Shown: piece by piece, positions 30,987 through 35,728 of the stretch
How the letters are laid out: every line of letters starts with the position of its first letter
Position numbering within the stretch: the stretch's first letter is position 1
Source of the DNA: Candidatus Falkowiibacteriota bacterium
Lineage (GTDB): Bacteria > Patescibacteriota > Patescibacteriia > Patescibacteriales > UBA12465
Reading direction: 5' to 3'
DNA: 35,728 bases
Assembly (NCBI GenBank): GCA_026396875.1
Contig: JAPLVY010000003.1
Span: 1 to 35,728 of the forward strand
Program-made: the position numbers and the translations under genes
Notes under the pieces: model-generated
Seen by the model: only the letters and a program-made list of their open reading frames with translations
What the model was told of the DNA's origin: nothing
The model's database searches: none

Positions 30987-32822
30987 ATGTCTCAAAATAA
31001 ATTCTTAAAAATACCGGTTAAAGGCATGCACTGTCGTTCTTGTGAACTTTTGATCGAGGAAGGCCTTCAAGAGATTGAAGGAGTAAATTCAGTAAAAACT
31101 GATTATCAAAAAGGAGAGGCGACAATTTATTATCAAGGCGCAGAACCTTCTCTCGGTCTTGTGAAAAAAGCAGTCGTTTCTGCTGGTTATCAAATCGGTC
31201 GAGAAGAAGAGTTAACTTGGATTTCTCAAGATGTTAAGGAGTACCGTAATTTGGGTGTCGCTTTCTTAATTCTTCTTGGCATCTATTTAATTCTCAAAGC
31301 CCTCGGGCTCACTGGTGTTAATATTAATTCCAACTTAAGTAATCCTGGCTTTGGCTTAGTGATTATGATCGGCCTAGTAGCTGGGTTTTCTACCTGCATG
31401 GCATTAGTTGGTGGATTGTCGCTCGGTCTGTCCACTAAATTTTTGGCTAGTCATCCGGAAGCTACAGCTAAACAGAAATTTCGCCCTCATCTTTTCTTTA
31501 TTGGCGGTAGGGTTGTTGGTTATGCTCTTTTGGGCGGCATTCTTGGAATGTTAGGATCCGCCTTCAAGCTCTCCGCTCTCACTAATAGCATTCTTACTAT
31601 TGCTGTTGCCATGGTGATGTTGGTCATGGGGCTTCAGTTGGTGAATATTTTTCCGCGTTTAAGCAAATTTAAATTTACTCTACCGAAAAATATTAGTAAG
31701 GCCCTCGGCTTTAGTCAAAAATCCAAAGAATACAGTCATGGTCGAGCAATGTTTTTGGGCGCGCTAACCTTTTTCTTGCCTTGTGGGTTTACTCAGGCGA
31801 TGCAACTTTATGCCGTCAGTACTGGTAATTTTTGGTCAGGATTCGCAGTGATGGGTTTGTTCGCTCTTGGTACGGCACCGGGGCTTTTGAGTATTGGCGG
31901 TTTAACTTCTCTAGTGAAAGGGTTATTTAAGGAGAGATTTTTTAAAGTTGCCGGTTTGGCACTAATTATTTTTGCTTTATTTAACTTACACAATGCTTAC
32001 GTGCTAGCCGGTTTTAGCGGGAATAGCATTAATTCCGTAAAATCAGAGAAAGTAGTTAATGATCCGAATGTTACCATGGAAGACGGAGTTCAGGTGGTGA
32101 GAATGATCGAAGGCAATAGGGGCTATTCGCCAAATAAATTCTCGATCAAAAAAGACGTACCAGTGAAATGGATTATTGACGCTCAGGCACCATATTCTTG
32201 TGCTAGCTCTTTGGTCTTGCCGAAAATGAATATCGAGAAAACCTTAGAGGCTGGGGAAAATATTATTGAGTTTACTCCCACAGAAACTGGTAAACTACCT
32301 TTCTCTTGTTCGATGGGAATGTATACTGGTGTGTTCAACGTTTATGATGAGAATTCAACAGCCAGCCTTGATACAGTCAGTAGCAAGGTCGCAGCGAGAA
32401 CGAGTGGCGGTTCCTGTGGCATGACTAGGTCAAGCGGTGATGGATCTTGCGGCGGTAGCGGAGCTACTGGTGGTGGTTGTGGTTGTGGTGGAGGTGGCGC
32501 AAAAGTAAAAACTAGTGCTACCGAGACACCAGCCGCTCCAACTAGCGAAGTTCAAGTAATTAAAACTTCCTATACTTTATCCAAGGATATCCAACCAAAT
32601 GATTTTAAGGTTAAAGTCGGTAAGCCAGTTCGTTTTGAAGTGGCAGTCAAAGAAGATGGCGTTGGTTGTATGAGCCAAATAGAAATTCAGGGGCTTTATG
32701 AAAAACCGCAACTTTTGGAAGCAGGAAAAACCTTAGTAATGGAATTTACCCCGCAGACCCCAGGAGAATATCTAATTGTTTGTCCGATGGGAGTGGTGCG
32801 CGGTTGGCTCAAGGTTGAATAA
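30987..32822 (+). CDS. HMA-TauE/SafE(UreH-like)-cupredoxin-cupredoxin fusion protein
   Basis: A 611-residue multi-domain membrane protein. (1) HMA domain, about 5-68, with MHCRSC. (2) TauE/SafE/DsbD_2 (UreH-like) membrane domain, about 90-350, with the paired-Cys signature [11 protein letters not shown] (C137) and LPCGFTQ (C266). (3) Cupredoxin-like domain, about 370-455, with C405 and CSMGM (C441, M445). (4) A Gly/Cys/Ser-rich linker (about 465-505; several Cys in [11 protein letters not shown] patterns). (5) A second cupredoxin-like domain, about 520-611, with IVCPMGV near the end. It would take copper by its cytosolic HMA and hand it across the membrane to external cupredoxins or keep them reduced. 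Substrate and direction are not proven. Confidence 0.88.
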   Translation: MSQNKFLKIPVKGMHCRSCELLIEEGLQEIEGVNSVKTDYQKGEATIYYQGAEPSLGLVKKAVVSAGYQIGREEELTWISQDVKEYRNLGVAFLILLGIYLILKALGLTGVNINSNLSNPGFGLVIMIGLVAGFSTCMALVGGLSLGLSTKFLASHPEATAKQKFRPHLFFIGGRVVGYALLGGILGMLGSAFKLSALTNSILTIAVAMVMLVMGLQLVNIFPRLSKFKFTLPKNISKALGFSQKSKEYSHGRAMFLGALTFFLPCGFTQAMQLYAVSTGNFWSGFAVMGLFALGTAPGLLSIGGLTSLVKGLFKERFFKVAGLALIIFALFNLHNAYVLAGFSGNSINSVKSEKVVNDPNVTMEDGVQVVRMIEGNRGYSPNKFSIKKDVPVKWIIDAQAPYSCASSLVLPKMNIEKTLEAGENIIEFTPTETGKLPFSCSMGMYTGVFNVYDENSTASLDTVSSKVAARTSGGSCGMTRSSGDGSCGGSGATGGGCGCGGGGAKVKTSATETPAAPTSEVQVIKTSYTLSKDIQPNDFKVKVGKPVRFEVAVKEDGVGCMSQIEIQGLYEKPQLLEAGKTLVMEFTPQTPGEYLIVCPMGVVRGWLKVE

Positions 32823-32847
32823 TTTTAACTTAATAAATTTTAGATAT

Positions 32848-35728
32848 ATGGAAAATAAAAGAATTAATCTGTCTCTTTCTGGAATGCACTGTTCTTCTTG
32901 TGCCAATCTGATTGAAAAAAGATTACAAAGAGTTCCTGGCGTTAATTCGGCTAATGTTAATTTTGCAGCTGAAAAAGTTTTAGTGGATTACAATGAAGAA
33001 CAGGTTAATCCACAACTTTTAGTGACAGCAGTAGAAAAGGCTGGTTATAAGGCGGAAATAGTGGAGGCGAGTGACACCAGTCATGATCAGAGAAAACATG
33101 AAAAAGAAAGTAAGGACTACGGAAGAAGATTCTGGATTAGTTTTCTCTTGAGTTTGCCTTTGATTTACTTCATGCTTTTAGACTTCTTTGTTTTGCCCGG
33201 GCAAGCAATCATTTTGCCTTTTGTCGGAATCATTTCTTTCTTGCTAGTAACACCGGTCCAGTTTATTATTGGCGCCGGTTTCTATAAAGGAATGTGGGCA
33301 TCCTTGAAAATGAGGACTTTCAATATGGACAGCTTGGTAGCGATTGGTACTTCCACCGCTTATTTCTACAGTTTATATAATTTACTTCATTATTATTTTC
33401 TCAACCATTCATTTATTGGTTTGGCGGGAAAGATACCAGAACTATATTTTGAGACGGCTGCCTATCTGATTACTTTCGTTATTCTGGGTAAATGGCTAGA
33501 GATGCGCACCAAGGGCAAGACGGGCGATGCCATCAAGAAGTTAATGGGGCTACAGGCTAAAACGGCGCGAGTGCGAAGAAACGGCCAGGAAATTGATCTA
33601 GCCATTAACGAAGTTGTTCATGGTGATGTTGTTATTGTTCGACCAGGAGAAAAAATTCCTGTTGACGGGAAAATTAATAAAGGATCTTCGTCGCTTGATG
33701 AATCCATGATTACCGGCGAAAGCTTACCGGTAGAAAAGAACGTTGGCGACTTGGTAATTGGAGCAACTATCAACAAAACTGGTAGCTTTGAGTTCATCGC
33801 CACCAGAATCGGCAGTGAAACCGCTTTGGCGCAAATAATTCGTTTAGTAGAAGATGCCCAAGGTTCAAAGGCGCCGATTCAGGGATTTGCCGATCGGATT
33901 GCAGCAGTGTTTGTGCCAATAGTTATTAGCTTGGCTATTTTGACTTTTGCGGTCTGGTATTTATTTCTAGGTAGCACTCTGTCCTTTGCTTTGATGGCAT
34001 TTACCGCGGTAATCGTGATTGCTTGTCCTTGTGCTTTAGGCCTAGCAACTCCAACGGCTTTAATGGTGGGGACTGGTCGCGGCGCTGAGCAGGGAATCTT
34101 GATCAAGGGCGGTGAGCCACTTGAGGCGGCTTGTCATATTAAGGCCGTGATTTTTGATAAGACCGGCACTTTAACCAAGGGTAAGCCAGAGGTCACAGAC
34201 TTATTGTCTCTTGGCGATTTGGGTGAAGAAAAAATATTAACTCTTTCAGCTAGTTTGGAAAAAATGTCTGAACACCCACTTGCCGAAGCGATTTATAATT
34301 ATTTTCAGACACAAAAAAAAGAAATACTGGAAGTGAAAAATTTTTCAGCCATTCCTGGCCATGGCGTTTCTGGCACCATTGATAGCGTTGAATACTACTT
34401 TGGCAATCGCCGTTTAGTGACAGAGAATCTGAAGCATTCTGTTACTGCAATCGATCAACAAATGATTGACCTAGAATCCCAAGGAAAAACGGTCATGATA
34501 CTTTCTACCAAAGAAAAACTCTTGGGGCTCATTGCAGTTGCTGATACTGTCAAGCCGACATCAAGGGAAGCGGTCCAAAAATTACAGAAGTTGGGCATGA
34601 CAATCTATATGATTACTGGTGACAACGAAAGGACTGCCAAGGCAATCGCTAATCAGGTCGGCATTACTAATATTTTGGCTGAAGTTTTACCTGGAGATAA
34701 AGCGAACGAGGTTAAGAAATTACAACAGCAAGGTCTGAGGGTTGCCATGATTGGTGACGGTATTAATGACGCGCCAGCCTTGGCTCAAGCAGACCTGGGG
34801 ATTGCAATGGGCTCCGGCACAGACGTGGCCATGGAGTCGGGGGGGATAGTTATCATGAAAGACGATCTAAACGACGTAGTGACCGCTTTTCAGCTCTCTC
34901 GCGAGACGATGGCAAAGATCAAGCAGAATATGTTTTTTGCCTTGTTTTATAATGTTATCGGAATTCCAATCGCCGCCAGAGTTTTTGTGGTTTTTGGCCT
35001 AGTTCTAAGACCAGAGTTAGCTGGTTTGGCAATGGCGATGAGCTCAATCTCGGTAGTGGGCAATGCTTTGCTGCTCAGGCGTTTTCGTGCCAATAAGAAG
35101 AATTACTTATCATTACTTGCTCCCATAGCGATGGTGCTAGTTTTTACTTTCGCTTTTTTTCAATTTGCCAAACTAAGTGCCGGCATGGAAATTCCTGGCG
35201 AAAATTTAACCGTATCAGTGAAAACTGCTACCGATTTAAATCTATTAATTGCTAATGGTGAGACAAAAATTAATTTTGGTGAAGGAAATCCCAAATTGTT
35301 TTTGAAGATGGAATTTCTACCCAATTCTTTATCAGCCAAAGAGGGAACAGTTAATTTACTAGAAGATGAAATGGTGGTTGGTTCAGCAGAGGGGGCAATG
35401 ATGAAAAAGGCGGGTCTAATAAAAGGCGTTGGTGATAGTTTGAAAAATTTCTTTGGTGTGCCAAGCATGAAGGTGGTAGGAATTTTAAAGCCAACTGGCA
35501 CGATGATTGATGACTACCATTTTGTTAACAATGCTACCTTTGTCAAACTAGGAAATGAAGCAGTAGTAAAATATGTTGCTGAAGGAGTAATAATGAAAGA
35601 TTTTTATTTTATAAACGCAACTAATACACCAGAAAAAATACGTAATGGACTAAGTGGATTTGCAGTAGTTAACGTTAATGGCAGAAATTATCAGCCGATT
35701 TATATCGGCTCCAGTGAAGCCAAAATGA
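32848..35728 (+). CDS. copA: CopA-type Cu(I) P1B-ATPase with C-terminal ectodomain (partial at window end)
   Basis: A reading frame open from ATG 32848 to the window end (960 codons; no stop reached, so 3' partial; the final TGA is out of frame). N-terminal HMA (C15, C18), membrane helices, actuator TGES (289-292), copper CPC (C393, C395), phosphorylation DKTGT (D437), HP motif (SEHPLAEA), and GDGINDAP (636-643), all typical of Cu+ exporters. Instead of ending after the last helix (about 742), it has an extra membrane segment (about 754-772) and at least 185 more residues that should lie outside the cell. That region contains [18 protein letters not shown], reminiscent of MacB/FtsX-type periplasmic domains. 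It is 25 bases after the cupredoxin fusion gene in the csoR operon. Confidence 0.93.
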   Translation, partial: MENKRINLSLSGMHCSSCANLIEKRLQRVPGVNSANVNFAAEKVLVDYNEEQVNPQLLVTAVEKAGYKAEIVEASDTSHDQRKHEKESKDYGRRFWISFLLSLPLIYFMLLDFFVLPGQAIILPFVGIISFLLVTPVQFIIGAGFYKGMWASLKMRTFNMDSLVAIGTSTAYFYSLYNLLHYYFLNHSFIGLAGKIPELYFETAAYLITFVILGKWLEMRTKGKTGDAIKKLMGLQAKTARVRRNGQEIDLAINEVVHGDVVIVRPGEKIPVDGKINKGSSSLDESMITGESLPVEKNVGDLVIGATINKTGSFEFIATRIGSETALAQIIRLVEDAQGSKAPIQGFADRIAAVFVPIVISLAILTFAVWYLFLGSTLSFALMAFTAVIVIACPCALGLATPTALMVGTGRGAEQGILIKGGEPLEAACHIKAVIFDKTGTLTKGKPEVTDLLSLGDLGEEKILTLSASLEKMSEHPLAEAIYNYFQTQKKEILEVKNFSAIPGHGVSGTIDSVEYYFGNRRLVTENLKHSVTAIDQQMIDLESQGKTVMILSTKEKLLGLIAVADTVKPTSREAVQKLQKLGMTIYMITGDNERTAKAIANQVGITNILAEVLPGDKANEVKKLQQQGLRVAMIGDGINDAPALAQADLGIAMGSGTDVAMESGGIVIMKDDLNDVVTAFQLSRETMAKIKQNMFFALFYNVIGIPIAARVFVVFGLVLRPELAGLAMAMSSISVVGNALLLRRFRANKKNYLSLLAPIAMVLVFTFAFFQFAKLSAGMEIPGENLTVSVKTATDLNLLIANGETKINFGEGNPKLFLKMEFLPNSLSAKEGTVNLLEDEMVVGSAEGAMMKKAGLIKGVGDSLKNFFGVPSMKVVGILKPTGTMIDDYHFVNNATFVKLGNEAVVKYVAEGVIMKDFYFINATNTPEKIRNGLSGFAVVNVNGRNYQPIYIGSSEAKM

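Noticed and set aside
33618-35501. Minus-strand reading frames within the copA region
   Set aside because: They are antisense shadows of the open plus-strand copA frame, with no start signals or recognisable motifs.
1-35728. tRNA, rRNA, CRISPR array, insertion sequence or prophage
   Set aside because: No cloverleaf, repeat-spacer pattern, transposase, integrase or phage gene was recognised on either strand.

Overview
The window looks like a piece of a small, AT-rich bacterial chromosome, most probably a Patescibacteria (Candidate Phyla Radiation, Parcubacteria-like) genome. The reasons are tight gene packing, many short membrane proteins of unknown function, CxxC-x17-CxxC zinc-ribbon protein, MliC-like and DUF378/DUF1003 proteins, starts mostly without a Shine-Dalgarno sequence (some apparently leaderless), and no visible outer-membrane biogenesis genes. 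TGA is used as a stop, so the genetic code is not the TGA-recoded one of Gracilibacteria/Absconditabacteria. This assignment is an inference from gene content. No rRNA, tRNA, CRISPR array, insertion sequence or prophage was recognised.

Layout. 1-1250: a DUF378 membrane protein and, on the minus strand, a LigB/DODA-type dioxygenase. 1255-5371: one tight plus-strand operon with a processive family 2 glycosyltransferase, two tandem half-ferritin-like proteins, GalU, a TfoX-N protein, a small membrane protein, an MliC-like anchored lysozyme-inhibitor-like protein and a GIY-YIG protein. 5444-6946: a slipin and an unknown protein. 7020-12111: a probably leaderless gene whose first 46 codons are out of frame with a giant 1657-codon reading frame carrying an amidoligase-like C-terminal domain. 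12169-16053: a methyltransferase divergent from a guaB-purA purine interconversion pair. 16137-18771: a DUF333-containing secreted protein convergent with a beta-CASP ribonuclease. 19043-22807: small membrane proteins, an outer-membrane-barrel-like protein with a Bacteroidota-like signal peptide, a MazG-like pyrophosphohydrolase, DUF1003, and an unknown protein.

22921-26059 is an envelope cluster: an anchored protein, a frameshifted DedA protein, a family 2 glycosyltransferase, a NodB-type polysaccharide deacetylase and a second, intact DedA protein. 26250-30144 holds RNA-related functions (DEAD-box helicase with a DbpA-type RNA-binding domain, cold-shock protein, RGG/zinc-ribbon protein) and a histidine phosphatase.

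30195-35728 is a copper-response operon: a strong promoter, a GC-rich inverted repeat suited to CsoR, csoR, a small Cys-rich secreted protein, a fused HMA-TauE/SafE-cupredoxin-cupredoxin protein, and a CopA-type P1B ATPase with an unusual extracytoplasmic C-terminal extension that runs off the window end. Together these would sense copper, bind or hand it over at the membrane, and export it.

The items most worth a second look are the copper operon's novel domain architectures, the giant amidoligase-like protein with its frame break at an A7 run, the DedA gene interrupted exactly at a U_UUU_UUA slippery heptamer, the tandem half-ferritins, and the barrel-like protein in an apparently outer-membrane-less lineage.
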